Shown piece after piece: positions 29,058-39,067 of a stretch of DNA of 64,000 nucleotides. Source of the DNA: Kluyvera sichuanensis (GTDB lineage Bacteria; Pseudomonadota; Gammaproteobacteria; Enterobacterales; Enterobacteriaceae); assembly GCF_014218705.1 (NCBI RefSeq), contig NZ_JABBJF010000011.1, positions 1 through 64,000 on the forward strand. The letters run 5' to 3'. Under the pieces are notes generated by a model that was not told where the DNA came from, did no database searches, and saw only the letters and a list, made by a program, of their open reading frames with translations. The position numbers and the translations under genes are program-made. Every line of letters starts with the position of its first letter. Position 1 is the first letter of the stretch.

Positions 29058-30314
29058 ATGAATTTAAAGCTGCAGCTTAAGATACTGTCGTTCCTGCAGT
29101 TCTGTCTTTGGGGGAGCTGGCTCACCACGCTCGGCTCATACATGTTTGTTACGCTTAAATTCGACGGCGCATCTATCGGCGCGGTTTATAGCTCCCTCGG
29201 TATCGCTGCCGTCTTTATGCCAACGCTTCTCGGCATCGTGGCGGATAAGTGGATCAGCGCCAAATGGGTTTACGCCTTCTGTCACCTGGTCGGGGCCGGT
29301 ACGCTGTTTATGGCGGCCGAAGTCACCACACCGAGCGCAATGTTCTTCGTTATCCTGCTCAACTCGCTAGCCTATATGCCAACGCTGGGCCTGATTAACA
29401 CCATCTCTTACTACCGCCTGAAAACGGCCGGTCTGGATATCGTTAACGATTTCCCACCAATTCGTATCTGGGGCACTATCGGCTTTATTCTGGCGATGTG
29501 GGCGGTGAGCTTCTCCGGCTTCGAGCTGAGCCATATGCAGCTGTATATCGGTGCCGCGCTGTCGGTCGTGCTGGTGCTGTTTACCCTGACCCTGCCGCAT
29601 ATTCCGGTCTCTAACCAGCAGCAGAAACAGAGCTGGACCAGCATGCTGGGGCTGGATGCGTTTGCGCTGTTTAAAAACAAGCGCATGGCAATCTTCTTTA
29701 TCTTCTCCATGATGCTGGGCGCAGAGCTGCAGATCACCAACATGTTCGGCAACACCTTCCTGCACAGCTTCGATAAAGATCCGCTGTTTGCGACCAGCTT
29801 TATCGTGCAGCACGCGTCGGTGATGATGTCGATTTCGCAGATCTCTGAAACCCTGTTCATCCTCACCATTCCGTTCTTCTTAAGCCGCTACGGCATCAAG
29901 AACGTGATGCTGATTAGTATCTTCGCATGGATGCTGCGCTTCGGCCTGTTCGCCTACGGCGACCCAACGCCATTCGGCACCGTGCTGCTGGTCCTGTCGA
30001 TGATTGTTTACGGCTGCGCCTTCGACTTCTTCAACATCTCCGGTTCGGTGTTCGTTGAGAAAGAGGTTCGCCCGGAAATTCGCGCTAGTGCGCAGGGCAT
30101 GTTCCTGATGATGACCAACGGCTTCGGCTGTATCCTCGGCGGTATGGCGAGCGGTAAAGTGGTTGAGATGTATACCGTAGACGGCATCACCGACTGGCAG
30201 AGCGTATGGCTGATTTTCGCTGCCTACTCTCTGGTTCTGGCGGTGGCGTTTGTTGGGCTGTTTAAATACAAACATGAGCGTACGCCTGCCGGTGTGCAGA
30301 CGGTTGCCCACTAA
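29058..30314 (+). CDS. nupG: Nucleoside:proton symporter
   Basis: Inner-membrane nucleoside transporter of the NHS family (MFS fold), 12 predicted membrane segments, 418 residues as in E. coli NupG. Very high similarity along the whole length, for example the N-terminus MNLKLQLKILSFLQFCLWGS and the YGCAFDFFNISGSVFVE segment. TGAGGA ribosome-binding site. Convergent with speC, with a GC-rich repeat block between the two. Confidence 0.97.
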   Translation: MNLKLQLKILSFLQFCLWGSWLTTLGSYMFVTLKFDGASIGAVYSSLGIAAVFMPTLLGIVADKWISAKWVYAFCHLVGAGTLFMAAEVTTPSAMFFVILLNSLAYMPTLGLINTISYYRLKTAGLDIVNDFPPIRIWGTIGFILAMWAVSFSGFELSHMQLYIGAALSVVLVLFTLTLPHIPVSNQQQKQSWTSMLGLDAFALFKNKRMAIFFIFSMMLGAELQITNMFGNTFLHSFDKDPLFATSFIVQHASVMMSISQISETLFILTIPFFLSRYGIKNVMLISIFAWMLRFGLFAYGDPTPFGTVLLVLSMIVYGCAFDFFNISGSVFVEKEVRPEIRASAQGMFLMMTNGFGCILGGMASGKVVEMYTVDGITDWQSVWLIFAAYSLVLAVAFVGLFKYKHERTPAGVQTVAH

Positions 30315-30321
30315 GGCACGG

Positions 30322-30441
30322 CCCCCTCACCCCGGCCCTCTCCCCACGGGGGAGAGGGAGAAAAACGTCCCGGATTCTGTTATTAATCACTGCACCTAAC
30401 AGTCCCCTCTCCCCCACGGGGAGAGGGTTAGGGTGAGGGGG
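30322..30441. repeat. Double CCCTCACCC/GGGTGAGGG-type repeat between nupG and speC
   Basis: Two internally palindromic units (30322-30361 and 30401-30441) facing each other; the outer ends are CCCCCTCACCCC and GGGTGAGGGG and each holds a CTCTCCC-ACGGGG-GAGAGG hairpin. Same family as 4262-4335. It fills the gap between convergent stop codons and probably serves as a terminator for both genes. Confidence 0.75.
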
Positions 30442-30453
30442 AAATCCCACTCC

Positions 30454-32589
30454 CTACTTCAAAACATACCCATACAACCGACTAATCCCGTCAGCATCCT
30501 TCTCGCTGTAAACCCCCTGAAGCTCCGGCGAAAAGCCCGGCAGCAGGTTCACGCCCTCTTCCAGCGCCAGGAAGTAGCGCTGTACCGCACCGCCCCACAC
30601 CTCGCCCGGCACCACGCATAGCACGCCCGGCGGGTACGGCAGTGCCCCTTCGGCAGCAATGCGCCCTTCCGCTTCGCTGATACGCACCAGCTCAACGTTG
30701 CCGCGAATAAACTCACTGTTGGCATCCTGCGGGTTCATCACTACCGCCGGCAGGCTGGCTTTGCGGAACATTGCCTTTTGCAGATCCTTCACGTCGAAGC
30801 TGACGTACAGGTCGTGCATCTCCTGACACAGTTCACGCAGGGTGTAGTCGCGATAGCGCACCGGGTATTTGTTGTAGATGGTCGGCAGCACGTCGGCCAG
30901 CGGCGTATCGTCTTCAATATGCTGTTCGAACTGACCGAGCATCGCCACCAGCTGCGCCATTTTCTCAGCGGATTCCGCTGGCGTCAGCAGGAAGAGGATC
31001 GAGTTGAGATCGCACTTCTCCGGCACAATGCCGTTTTCACGCAGGTAGTGCGCGAGGATCGTCGCCGGGATGCCAAACTCGGTGTACTCGCCGGTTTGTG
31101 CATCAATGCCCGGCGTAGTCAGCAGCAGCTTGCACGGATCGACGAAGTACTGATCCTGCGCGTAACCGTCAAAACCATGCCAGCGCGCACCCGGCGCAAA
31201 GCTGAAGAAACGACGTTCGCTGGCGATAGTTTTGGTCGGATGATCCTGCCACGGGCGGCCGTCGACGATCGGCGGGATAAACGGCTGGATCATCTTGCAG
31301 TTCGCCACAATCGCTTTACGCGCTTCAATGCCCAGCTCAACGCACTCCGCCCACAGGCGGCGGCCGCTCTCCCCTTCATGGATTTTGGCGTTCACGTCCA
31401 GCGCCGCAAACAGCGGGTAGAACGGGCTGGTTGAAGCGTGCAGCATAAAGGCGTTGTTCAGCCGCTTGTGCGGGCAGAAACGTGCCTGGCCGCGAATGTG
31501 ATTGTCTTTCTTGTGGATCTGCGAGGTCTGCGAGAACCCGGCCTGCTGTTTGTGCACCGACTGAGTGACAAAAATCCCCGGATCGTTTTCGTTAAGATCC
31601 AGCAGCAGCGGCGAAGTGTCCGCCATCATGTCGATAAACTGCTCGTAGCCCACCCACGCGGAATCGAACAGGATGTAGTCGCAGAGGTGGCCGATTTTAT
31701 CCACCACCTGACGGGCGTTGTAAATCGTACCGTCATAGGTACCAAGCTGAATGATCGCCAGGCGGAACGGACGCGCGTCATCGGCTTTCTCTGGCGCCAC
31801 GTCGCGGATCTGCTCGCGCAGATAGCTATCGTCAAAGCAGTGGTCGTCAATGCCGCCGATAAAGCCGAACGGGTTGCGCGCCGCTTCCAGGTAGACCGGG
31901 GTTGCCCCAGCCTGAATCAACGCGCCGTGGTGGTTGGATTTGTGGTTGTTGCGGTCGAACAACACCAGATCGCCGCGAGTGAGCAGCGCGTTGGTCACGA
32001 CCTTGTTAGCCGCCGAAGTGCCGTTCAGCACAAAGTAGGTTTTATCGGCGTTAAAGACCTTCGCCGCGAACTTCTGCGCGTGCTTGGCTGAGCCTTCGTG
32101 GATCAGCAGATCGCCGAGTTTCACGTCGGCATTGCACATGTCAGCACGAAACACGTTCTCACCGAAAAAGTCATAGAACTGGCGGCCCGCCGGGTGCTTT
32201 TTAAAGAACGCGCCGTGCTGATGACCCGGACAGGCAAAGGTGCTATTGCCCATTTCAACGTACTGGGTCAGGGTGTCGAAGAACGGCGGCAGAAGATCTT
32301 CTTCGTAGCGACAGGCTGCCGTTTCCAGCTCCAGCCACTCCTGCTCTTTTCCGCTAATCACCGCATTCACGCCTTCCGGCACGCCGATCGCGTCCGCCGT
32401 CAGCACGAAGATCGGCAGGTTAAAGCCAGTACGTTTGAGTAATGCCAGGATGCCGCTGTGGCTATCCGCCACCGTAATGACGACTGCTGCCACATCGGTA
32501 AAGTCGGTGCCGTCCAGCGCTACCACGCTGCGATGGGTGGAGAGACGGGAGACCAGTTCGCGACTGGCAGCAATGTGCATTGATTTCAT
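30454..32589 (-). CDS. speC: Constitutive ornithine decarboxylase
   Basis: PLP enzyme of fold type I that makes putrescine from ornithine. 711 residues as in E. coli SpeC; the N-terminal wing domain (MKSMHIAASRELVSRLS) and the catalytic core with PLP lysine in TQSVHKQQAGFSQTS are intact, as are FACPGHQHGAFF and the C-terminal LPYPPGVLCVVPGEVWGG. ATG 32589 is chosen by alignment; the reading frame is open 14 codons further upstream and the Shine-Dalgarno is weak. With speA/speB this gives both routes to putrescine in one window. Confidence 0.96.
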   Translation of the reverse strand: MKSMHIAASRELVSRLSTHRSVVALDGTDFTDVAAVVITVADSHSGILALLKRTGFNLPIFVLTADAIGVPEGVNAVISGKEQEWLELETAACRYEEDLLPPFFDTLTQYVEMGNSTFACPGHQHGAFFKKHPAGRQFYDFFGENVFRADMCNADVKLGDLLIHEGSAKHAQKFAAKVFNADKTYFVLNGTSAANKVVTNALLTRGDLVLFDRNNHKSNHHGALIQAGATPVYLEAARNPFGFIGGIDDHCFDDSYLREQIRDVAPEKADDARPFRLAIIQLGTYDGTIYNARQVVDKIGHLCDYILFDSAWVGYEQFIDMMADTSPLLLDLNENDPGIFVTQSVHKQQAGFSQTSQIHKKDNHIRGQARFCPHKRLNNAFMLHASTSPFYPLFAALDVNAKIHEGESGRRLWAECVELGIEARKAIVANCKMIQPFIPPIVDGRPWQDHPTKTIASERRFFSFAPGARWHGFDGYAQDQYFVDPCKLLLTTPGIDAQTGEYTEFGIPATILAHYLRENGIVPEKCDLNSILFLLTPAESAEKMAQLVAMLGQFEQHIEDDTPLADVLPTIYNKYPVRYRDYTLRELCQEMHDLYVSFDVKDLQKAMFRKASLPAVVMNPQDANSEFIRGNVELVRISEAEGRIAAEGALPYPPGVLCVVPGEVWGGAVQRYFLALEEGVNLLPGFSPELQGVYSEKDADGISRLYGYVLK

Positions 32590-33007
32590 AAGCGCAACGA
32601 CCCACTCAGGGAGAGTAAAAGCCCCGGACAAAGCCTCTGGCTTTGCCCCATAAAGCGTCTGGGTGCAACTGGGTTACAGCTCCGACCGCCAGACATCAGT
32701 AAAAGCAGACATGGTCTAATCTTACTGTTGTCCTGCAGTGAGCGTGCGTTGGCTTCACCGCATGGTGAGCAATGAGAAAGGGGCAGACCTTCGCGAGCAG
32801 GCGAAGTGGCATTGGCGATGTAATGGCAAAGATGTCATTGCAGGCGGCCCCGATTCAGGAAAGGAGAAAATTCGCGCAATCATGGCACCATTCCCCAGGG
32901 GGTGCAAGACGAAATTTTTATGCACTTATACCACGGAGAAACAAGCACTGAACCGATTAATCAGTCCATAATAATGCAGGACTTATCGATAAGTAACAGG
33001 AGTTAAC
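32590..33007. other. Divergent region speC to yqgA
   Basis: 418 bp without a convincing gene. It must carry the promoters of speC (minus) and yqgA (plus). On the minus strand there is a 12-codon open frame at 32674-32712 (MSAFTDVWRSEL, then stop) upstream of speC, without a ribosome-binding site. Small hairpins such as CTTCGC/GCGAAG near 32789-32808 are present. Confidence 0.4.
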
Positions 33008-33715
33008 GTGGTAATAGGCCCATTTATTAATGCCGGCGCGGTGCTGGTCGGCGGCTTGATCGGTGCGCTGCTCAGCCAGCGTTTACCCGAGCGTATTCGC
33101 ATTTCAATGACCTCGATTTTTGGCCTTGCCTCGCTGGGGATTGGCCTTCTGCTCGTTATCAAATGCGCCAATATGCCGGTGATGGTGCTCGCAACGCTGG
33201 TCGGCGCGCTGATTGGTGAGTTTTGCTTTCTGGAAAAAGGCATCAATAAAGCCGTTTCCAGCGTACAAAAGCGGATGCTCAAGCCGGGAAAAAGCAGCCA
33301 GCACGAGAACTTTATTCAAAGCTTCGTGGCGATTATCGTACTGTTCTGCGCCAGCGGGACGGGGATTTTCGGGTCGATGCATGAAGGCATGACCGGCGAC
33401 CCGACCATTCTTATCGCCAAGTCGTTTCTCGATTTCTTCACCGCGATGATCTTTGCCTGCTCGCTCGGTTTTGCCGTCTGCGCCATCAGCGTGCCGATGC
33501 TTATCATCCAGCTCTCGCTGGCGTTCTGCGCCTTCCTGATCCTGCCGCTGACCACCCCCGCCATGATGGCCGACTTCACCGCCGTCGGCGGCCTGTTGCT
33601 GCTGGCTACCGGGCTGCGCATCTGCGGGATTAAGATGTTTGCGGTGGTGAATATGCTGCCTGCGCTGCTGCTGGCGATGCCGATTTCTGCGGCCTGGACG
33701 GCGTTTTTTGCCTGA
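33008..33715 (+). CDS. yqgA: YqgA, DUF554 membrane protein
   Basis: 235-residue inner-membrane protein of the DUF554 family with about 6-7 hydrophobic segments, matching E. coli YqgA (235 residues) including GPFINAGAVLVGGLIGALLS and FCASGTGIFGSMHEGMTGDP. Transport function suspected from topology only. Start GTG 33008 with CAGGAG five bases upstream. Confidence 0.93.
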   Translation: MVIGPFINAGAVLVGGLIGALLSQRLPERIRISMTSIFGLASLGIGLLLVIKCANMPVMVLATLVGALIGEFCFLEKGINKAVSSVQKRMLKPGKSSQHENFIQSFVAIIVLFCASGTGIFGSMHEGMTGDPTILIAKSFLDFFTAMIFACSLGFAVCAISVPMLIIQLSLAFCAFLILPLTTPAMMADFTAVGGLLLLATGLRICGIKMFAVVNMLPALLLAMPISAAWTAFFA

Positions 33716-33781
33716 CGCAGTGTGTAAAACGGGCAAAGTGGTGATAGATTGTGCAACTCGCCGCAAATTTTATAAATTTCG

Positions 33782-33810
33782 TTGACGAGTCGAGGCGATT
33801 ACGGTTTAAT
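33782..33810 (+). promoter_or_regulatory. pheV tRNA promoter
   Basis: TTGACG -35 (33782-33787), 17-bp spacer, TTTAAT -10 (33805-33810), followed by a GC-rich discriminator (GCGCCCC) typical of stringently controlled tRNA promoters. Confidence 0.8.
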
Positions 33811-33820
33811 GCGCCCCGTT

Positions 33821-33896
33821 GCCCGGATAGCTCAGTCGGTAGAGCAGGGGATTGAAAATCCCCGTGTCCTTGGTTCGATTCCGAGTCCGGGCACCA
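33821..33896 (+). tRNA. pheV: tRNA-Phe (GAA anticodon)
   Basis: 76-nt tRNA with acceptor stem GCCCGGA pairing TCCGGGC, encoded CCA, D-loop AGCTCAGTCGGTAGAGC, anticodon loop ATTGAAAAT with GAA, and T-loop TTCGATT. Identical layout to E. coli pheV after yqgA, a common integration site for genomic islands. Confidence 0.98.
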
Positions 33897-33906
33897 CTAT
33901 TTAAAG

Positions 33907-33937
33907 AACCCAGCCTATGGCTGGGTTTTTGCTTTTC
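33907..33937 (+). terminator. Intrinsic terminator of pheV
   Basis: Stem AACCCAGCC / GGCTGGGTT with a 3-nt loop, followed by TTTGCTTTT. Confidence 0.9.
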
Positions 33938-33955
33938 AGGGATATCACAACGCGT

Positions 33956-34233
33956 TCAATCCCCCTCCTTCACCGCCTTTACCGCTTGCTTAATCTCTTC
34001 GCGCAGTGCTTTCATTTCATCGTTGTCCGGGATCAGCACAATGCAGCCTCCGGCAATCTTCACCGTGACGCCTGTTCCCGTGTCGAAACCGACCTCTTTT
34101 AGCCATTTTCCGCTGAGATTCAGGGAGGGCGGCTGGTATTGCCTTGCTGAAGGACATAGCTGACGGTGTAGCGGCGCTCGGTTTTTATCGGTGTGGCGGA
34201 TGATGGGTGAGTCTGGGTAGGGATCGTAGCCAT
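33956..34233 (-). pseudogene. SymE-like toxin gene, frameshifted
   Basis: The AbrB-like SymE family is recognisable in two frames. From ATG 34233 one frame reads MATIPTQTHPSSATPIKTER then RYTVSYVLQQGNTSRPP and hits TGA at 34122-34120. The rest of the protein (SLNLSGKWLKEVGFDTGTGV, GGCIVLIPDND, then a Lys-rich tail) continues in the other frame to the stop at 33956. Adding one base within the run CGCCCTCCC near 34125 restores a single reading frame of about 92 codons. SymE proteins are SOS-induced, endoribonuclease-like toxins controlled by antisense RNA SymR; no LexA box is visible here. Either a decayed gene, a sequencing error or, least likely, programmed frameshifting. Confidence 0.7.
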
Positions 34234-34418
34234 AAGGGGCAACCTTCAACAAGCAGTCAATAATGCCGCCATCGAAGAGGCTAATCCCGGCACCTGATTT
34301 TGCAGATGCCAGGCAAAGGTACTGCTATCACTTACAGGCCGCAAGCGGTTTTCATACGCTAATCAAATCATCACGTTAATCTGGAATTCGCCTCGCAAAA
34401 CGTGCCGACACTGCGCCC

Positions 34419-35324
34419 TCATTGATACACAAACGTCACCCCAATAATCGACTGCACGTTCCCCGCCGTCACCTGACCGCTGGTTCGCGCGTAGTTGGCC
34501 GTTAACCCCAGGCTGACGGCAGACGTCGTCACCGTGCCAAGCGACACCGTGCTATTAGCAGGAAGTACGCTGCCGTTGCGCGTAAGCTGCACGCCAATCC
34601 CCTGTGCCGGTGAGGCCGAGGCGGTGTTGGTGAAGATGGAGTTCGCCGCATCCGCCGTGGTGCCTGAAAGGTAGTAACCCAACTTCTGACTCTGCGCACA
34701 GTAAACCGTCAGTGGAATGGCCGTGGAGCCGGGGTAATCCGGTAGCGTCACCGTTATGTTGCGCGAGGAAACATCGCAGCCGCCGGTCGGTACCACCACG
34801 TTATTGTTGGCGTAGATATTCCAGATAAACTGAAAATCATCGCTGTTCTTGTTGTTGGTCTGGCGCAAGATCATCCTCGCAATCAGCGTGCCGGAGCTAA
34901 TTGCCACACCACCGGCGGAGCTAATTGGCGTCAAATAGAGCACCGTAGGCCAGGGCTTGTCGGTCTTTGAGTTATAGATCAGGCGCGATGTTTCGGTAGT
35001 GGTGGGAAACGGGTAGCTGGTACCGTTATATTTCACGGTGCCGGAAAAGCTCGACAGCACCCCGCCGTAGGCCGAGCCGCGCTGCAGCGTCACATAGTCG
35101 GTGATGGTCTCCGGGTAGTCGTTATGACAAAAAATCTGCGTCGAGAGATCGACCACCAGGTTTTGCCCCACGTTTACCGCAGGCGCAAGATCCACATAAA
35201 CGTTAGCGCTGCCGCCGCCGATGGGGATGGTCGTACCGTTCGCCGTCTTACAGGCAAACGACCAGGCGTTAAACGACCAACCAGCCAGCAGCAGCGTTGT
35301 CAGTAGGGCTATCACGTTTTTCAT
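34419..35324 (-). CDS. fimH: FimH, mannose-specific type 1 fimbrial tip adhesin
   Basis: 301-residue two-domain adhesin. After a signal peptide the mature protein starts FACKTANG (Phe1), as in E. coli. Mannose-pocket residues are kept in mature numbering: Phe1, Asn46, Asp47, Asp54, Gln133, Asn135, Asp140, Phe142. Of the tyrosine gate Tyr48 and Ile52 are present, but residue 137 is Lys (RQTNNKNSDDF) in place of Tyr. The pilin domain ends IIGVTFVYQ, the donor-strand motif. ATG 35324 (AGGAGA upstream) chosen over a 24-codon extension. Last gene of fimAICDFGH; no fimK follows. Confidence 0.95.
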   Translation of the reverse strand: MKNVIALLTTLLLAGWSFNAWSFACKTANGTTIPIGGGSANVYVDLAPAVNVGQNLVVDLSTQIFCHNDYPETITDYVTLQRGSAYGGVLSSFSGTVKYNGTSYPFPTTTETSRLIYNSKTDKPWPTVLYLTPISSAGGVAISSGTLIARMILRQTNNKNSDDFQFIWNIYANNNVVVPTGGCDVSSRNITVTLPDYPGSTAIPLTVYCAQSQKLGYYLSGTTADAANSIFTNTASASPAQGIGVQLTRNGSVLPANSTVSLGTVTTSAVSLGLTANYARTSGQVTAGNVQSIIGVTFVYQ

Positions 35325-35340
35325 TACTCTCTTCTCCTGG

Positions 35341-35844
35341 TCAGGCGTAGGTATAGGTGACGTTGATGACCGTCTTAATGGTGCCCTGGGTCGCACCGCC
35401 GTTCACCGACAGCGCCCTCACCTGCAGCGGGAAATGCGCAGACTGCGATGCTTCGTCCACCGTCACCGTCGTGGTAGCGCCGGTGTTCAGCGTGTTTCCG
35501 CCGTTGTCCTGGAGCTCAAGCTGGATGTTTTTGGCGGTGCCCTGATTCTGGTAGTAGCCAGTGGCGTCCGCCGTGCCGCTAAAGCTGGCGATCACCCTTG
35601 ATGTGCCGACAGGGCAGTTGCTGAGTTCAAGCGCCACGCTGTGCCACGCGGAAGCTGAGCCCGCGGAAAGCAGGCTAAAGGTATAGAGGTCACCAAGCTC
35701 GACGCTGGCGTTGGTGGTCGATACCGTGCACGGCTTTGCCACCACTTTACCGTTGACGGTGATGGTGACATCGGCAGCCCACAGCGCCGGAGAGACCGCC
35801 ATCAGGGCTAACGCCCACAGCCAGCCGTAATAAACCCGTTTCAT
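35341..35844 (-). CDS. fimG: FimG minor tip fibrillum subunit
   Basis: 167-residue pilin-like protein exported through the Sec system (signal ends near LWAADV), with two cysteines of the pilin disulfide (PCTVSTTNAS and LSNCPVG) and the C-terminal NVTYTYA donor-strand motif. Links FimF to FimH at the fimbrial tip. 12 bp after fimF, 16 bp before the fimH start. Confidence 0.9.
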   Translation of the reverse strand: MKRVYYGWLWALALMAVSPALWAADVTITVNGKVVAKPCTVSTTNASVELGDLYTFSLLSAGSASAWHSVALELSNCPVGTSRVIASFSGTADATGYYQNQGTAKNIQLELQDNGGNTLNTGATTTVTVDEASQSAHFPLQVRALSVNGGATQGTIKTVINVTYTYA

Positions 35845-35856
35845 CTGCGCCTCCGC

Positions 35857-36384
35857 TTACTGAAATTCAAGAGTGAACGTCGCCGTGGCGTTAACGTGGC
35901 CCGGGGTGACCGGCACCTGCGTCGCCATCAGGCGGGCGTAAAAGTTCAGCGTGTTAGTCTGGCCGGGGGTGAGCGTCGTCCATGGAATGGTCGACGATGC
36001 AGCGTTAATCGGCAGCGTGGTCTGCTGCCCGTTGAGGATCTGCACCCCCATTCCTGCCGCGGCAGACGCGCCACTGCCCAGCTTTAACAGGCTGGTATTG
36101 CCGTTATCCGCCACGCCGGTAAATCCCACCTTCACTGCGCTGACCGCCCCGCCGCACGGCGAGAGCACGATGCGAAACGGGACGGCGGGCGTAGTTGCGC
36201 CAACGGCGTCGAACTGTTTAGCGGCGTTGTTCATCAGGTCGACGGTAAAATCCTTCGACTCTCCCGCCACGGCGCAGCCGTTATCCCTGACGTTGCCGGT
36301 AATGGTTATCGTGCTATCTGCCGCTAGCGCGCAGGTAGCCGTCAGCGCCAAGCACACGCTGAGCAGATAAAAGGGAGTTCTCAT
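35857..36384 (-). CDS. fimF: FimF minor tip fibrillum subunit
   Basis: 175-residue pilin-like protein (E. coli 176). Signal peptide ends CALAADS; pilin features are [13 protein letters not shown], the second Cys in [15 protein letters not shown] and the final TATFTLEFQ. Adaptor between the FimA rod and FimG. Directly downstream of fimD (10-bp gap). Confidence 0.9.
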   Translation of the reverse strand: MRTPFYLLSVCLALTATCALAADSTITITGNVRDNGCAVAGESKDFTVDLMNNAAKQFDAVGATTPAVPFRIVLSPCGGAVSAVKVGFTGVADNGNTSLLKLGSGASAAAGMGVQILNGQQTTLPINAASSTIPWTTLTPGQTNTLNFYARLMATQVPVTPGHVNATATFTLEFQ

Positions 36385-36394
36385 TATTCTGTCC

Positions 36395-38995
36395 TTAGCG
36401 GCACACGGCCGATAGCTGAATCAGCGTCTGTTCCAGGCTCTCATTTGGGATGCGGTAGTCCGCCACGCAGCGGGCATCGTCGCCTTCGCCCCATACCACC
36501 TGAACCTTCCCGGCAAGCGGCATACCGCTCAGGTAAACGAGGCCGTTATCCGCCACGATGCTGCTGTTCTGATTGTCTGCTGAAGTCACCACCGCACCGA
36601 AAGGCACCAGCTTGCCGCGATGTGTGAGCGTCATTAGCAGCTTCATCCCTACCCGCGTTTTAAACTTCGCCCGCACAATCGCCCCGTGAGTGGGCACCAC
36701 GTTGACCACCGCGTCGTCTAAATCGACGTTATCTGCCAGCGAGTTGGTGTCGAGCGCCACGCGGTTTTCACGATACTCGGTGGCGTACGGCAGGACGGCG
36801 TAGCCGCGCCAGTCGGTGCGCACCCCGGTCTGGTTTTCCACCCTTGTGCCTTCCGCACCCGGCGCGCTCACCAGCACAACCGTGTCGTTCAGCGGTTGGC
36901 TTAGCGTCACGCCATTGGCATGCGCCAGCACGCCGCCGCTCATGCCGTAATAGAGCTGCTTCAGGCTGTCGCTGTGGCTGTAACCGACGTTGGCGTTACC
37001 ATAACCGCCGCGATAGTTCAGTGCCGCATAGCCGGTGCTGCCGCTAGAGCCTTCCCCGCCGCTGGCGTAGCCGGTCTGCACGCTGTAGCTCAGGTTGTTA
37101 TCTTCCAGCAGCGTGCCGTACAGCCCGGCCAGGTTGCTCATGCGACCGTTAAGATCGTCAGACATGCTGTAGCTGGCGCTGGCGTGTCGCCAGACGGATT
37201 GGTTGTCTGAGCGCAGCCAGTGGCTGAATGGAATGTTGACGTTCACGGCCAGCATCTGGTCACGCCCATCCTGCCAGGCGTTTTTGGTCAGGCTGTAGCT
37301 CAGCGTCCAGTTGATGTCACTGACGGCGGTATTCAGCCCGACCTGGAACTGTTCATCCGCGCTGTCGGTTCCCCAGTAGCTTTGGCGGCTACCGCTTACG
37401 TAAAGGGTGGCGGTACGGCCTAGCTGCTGGGTCACGCTCACCTGCACCTTGCCCCGTTTGCTATAGGCCAGGTTGTAGTAGTCGGTGAATTTCGGCTTCA
37501 CGTAAACCGGCCCGTCCTCGGTCACTACGCTATGGCCGCTCATGCGCTGGTAGGTAGTATCGGCAAAGCTGTAGTAGCCCTGCGTGGAGTAGCGATAGCC
37601 CACCAGTTGAATATTGGTACCCAGTTCGCTGAGCGATTTGTTATAGAGAAATCGTACCGACTGGCCCTGCTGTTCACTGTCATCGGGCAGCGTGGCGTTG
37701 GCCTGGGTGATATCCACCGACAGCGCGCCCAGATCGCCCATATTTTTCCCGACGCCCAGGTTAAAGGCGCGATAGCGGTCTGCCAGTTGGGTGCCACCAT
37801 AGAGCGTCCATCCTGCCGGTAGCCCGTGCATCAGCGTGCTTTGAAAGAAGGTAGGATCTTCCTGGAGATCGTTGCCGCTGCGGTATTTCCCGGCAGTCAG
37901 CGCGTAGCGGGTGTGGCCTTCACGCTGCAGGACCGGAACCGAAGAGTACGGCACGGTGAAGCTCTGAACGCTGCCGTCCGCCTCTTTGATGGCGACCTGA
38001 AGATCGCCGCCGTTGCCCGCCGCATAGAGATCGTTAATGGTGAAGGGACCCGGCGGCACCGTACTGTGGTAAATCTCATAGCCGTTCTGTTTGATAGAGA
38101 CCTGGGCCGTACCACGCGCAATACAGTGGATCACCGGCGCAAAGCCTTTCTGGCTATCCGGCAGCATATTGTCATCGGATGCCAGCTGCGCTCCGCGAAA
38201 GTTAATGCCGTCAAAGACGTCGCCGTTGGTGTAGCTGTCGCCTAGCGTCAGGCGCGAGCGAAACGGCGTGATATCACGTTCCAGCCAGGTGTTGACGTGC
38301 TGCCATTGATTCTGGCTGGTTGAACCGCTGCTGTAGCTCCAGGTGCTGTTATCACGCAGCCGCCACGCGCCAACGTTGAGCCCGCTTTGCAGGTTTAAAT
38401 AGGCGTACTGGCTGCTGCCACCAACGCGGTTTTGTACGTTATTACCGGTGAAGTTGTAGTTCAGCAGCCCGGCGGTGATCCCGTTATCCCACAGCTCAGG
38501 CGAAATATAGCCGCGCGCTTGGTTTCCCATATAGGCCTGAGGAATGGTCAGGTACAGACGCTGCTGGCCGACGTCCAGGCGGATGGTCGCATCCTTGATC
38601 ATCTCCGTAAACGGTACACAAGCATCAGGCTCTAGCGCTTCCATTCCCTTAATCACAGCCGTATTAAGCCCCATGCTGGCAAGCTGGCCGCGCGTCAGGC
38701 ACGGCATCAAACCGTGGCCGTTTTCACCGGCGCTGAAGGTGACATCACGAGTGGTCATAAAGCCATCGTTCAGATAGATATCCATACGATAGGTGCCCGG
38801 CGGTAGCTCCTGCCCCTTCTCAAAGCTAGAAAGATCCGCGACGGCAGCCGGGTCGTCGGCCAGAAAACGCGGGTTAAAGTAGAGCTCCGCCTGAGCGAGA
38901 AAGGCCGGTGAAGCGAGCAACGTCGCAACGGAGAGTTGCGTCAGCCGTATACGTCGGGCCTGCAAATGGTCGAGGCCAAATTTCAGATATGACAT
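36395..38995 (-). CDS. fimD: FimD outer-membrane usher
   Basis: 866-residue usher (E. coli 878) that assembles and exports the pilus through the outer membrane. Signal peptide ends LAQA, mature [20 protein letters not shown] is the chaperone-binding N-terminal domain. The barrel and plug region follows (for example [20 protein letters not shown]) and the two C-terminal domains are complete, ending SAVCR. The final cysteine pair (DDARCVADY...SAVCR) is kept. Between fimC and fimF in the standard order. Confidence 0.94.
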   Translation of the reverse strand: MSYLKFGLDHLQARRIRLTQLSVATLLASPAFLAQAELYFNPRFLADDPAAVADLSSFEKGQELPPGTYRMDIYLNDGFMTTRDVTFSAGENGHGLMPCLTRGQLASMGLNTAVIKGMEALEPDACVPFTEMIKDATIRLDVGQQRLYLTIPQAYMGNQARGYISPELWDNGITAGLLNYNFTGNNVQNRVGGSSQYAYLNLQSGLNVGAWRLRDNSTWSYSSGSTSQNQWQHVNTWLERDITPFRSRLTLGDSYTNGDVFDGINFRGAQLASDDNMLPDSQKGFAPVIHCIARGTAQVSIKQNGYEIYHSTVPPGPFTINDLYAAGNGGDLQVAIKEADGSVQSFTVPYSSVPVLQREGHTRYALTAGKYRSGNDLQEDPTFFQSTLMHGLPAGWTLYGGTQLADRYRAFNLGVGKNMGDLGALSVDITQANATLPDDSEQQGQSVRFLYNKSLSELGTNIQLVGYRYSTQGYYSFADTTYQRMSGHSVVTEDGPVYVKPKFTDYYNLAYSKRGKVQVSVTQQLGRTATLYVSGSRQSYWGTDSADEQFQVGLNTAVSDINWTLSYSLTKNAWQDGRDQMLAVNVNIPFSHWLRSDNQSVWRHASASYSMSDDLNGRMSNLAGLYGTLLEDNNLSYSVQTGYASGGEGSSGSTGYAALNYRGGYGNANVGYSHSDSLKQLYYGMSGGVLAHANGVTLSQPLNDTVVLVSAPGAEGTRVENQTGVRTDWRGYAVLPYATEYRENRVALDTNSLADNVDLDDAVVNVVPTHGAIVRAKFKTRVGMKLLMTLTHRGKLVPFGAVVTSADNQNSSIVADNGLVYLSGMPLAGKVQVVWGEGDDARCVADYRIPNESLEQTLIQLSAVCR

Positions 38996-39067
38996 AGTCC
39001 CTCCGGTTCGACATCGCCCGGCAGTCTGTTCTTATTCTGTTCAAGGGATACGGGAAATTCCCGTTGT

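Noticed and set aside
32674..32712. 12-codon upstream frame (MSAFTDVWRSEL) before speC as a regulatory leader peptide
   Set aside because: No Shine-Dalgarno, no run of ornithine- or arginine-related codons and no hairpin pair to support attenuation.
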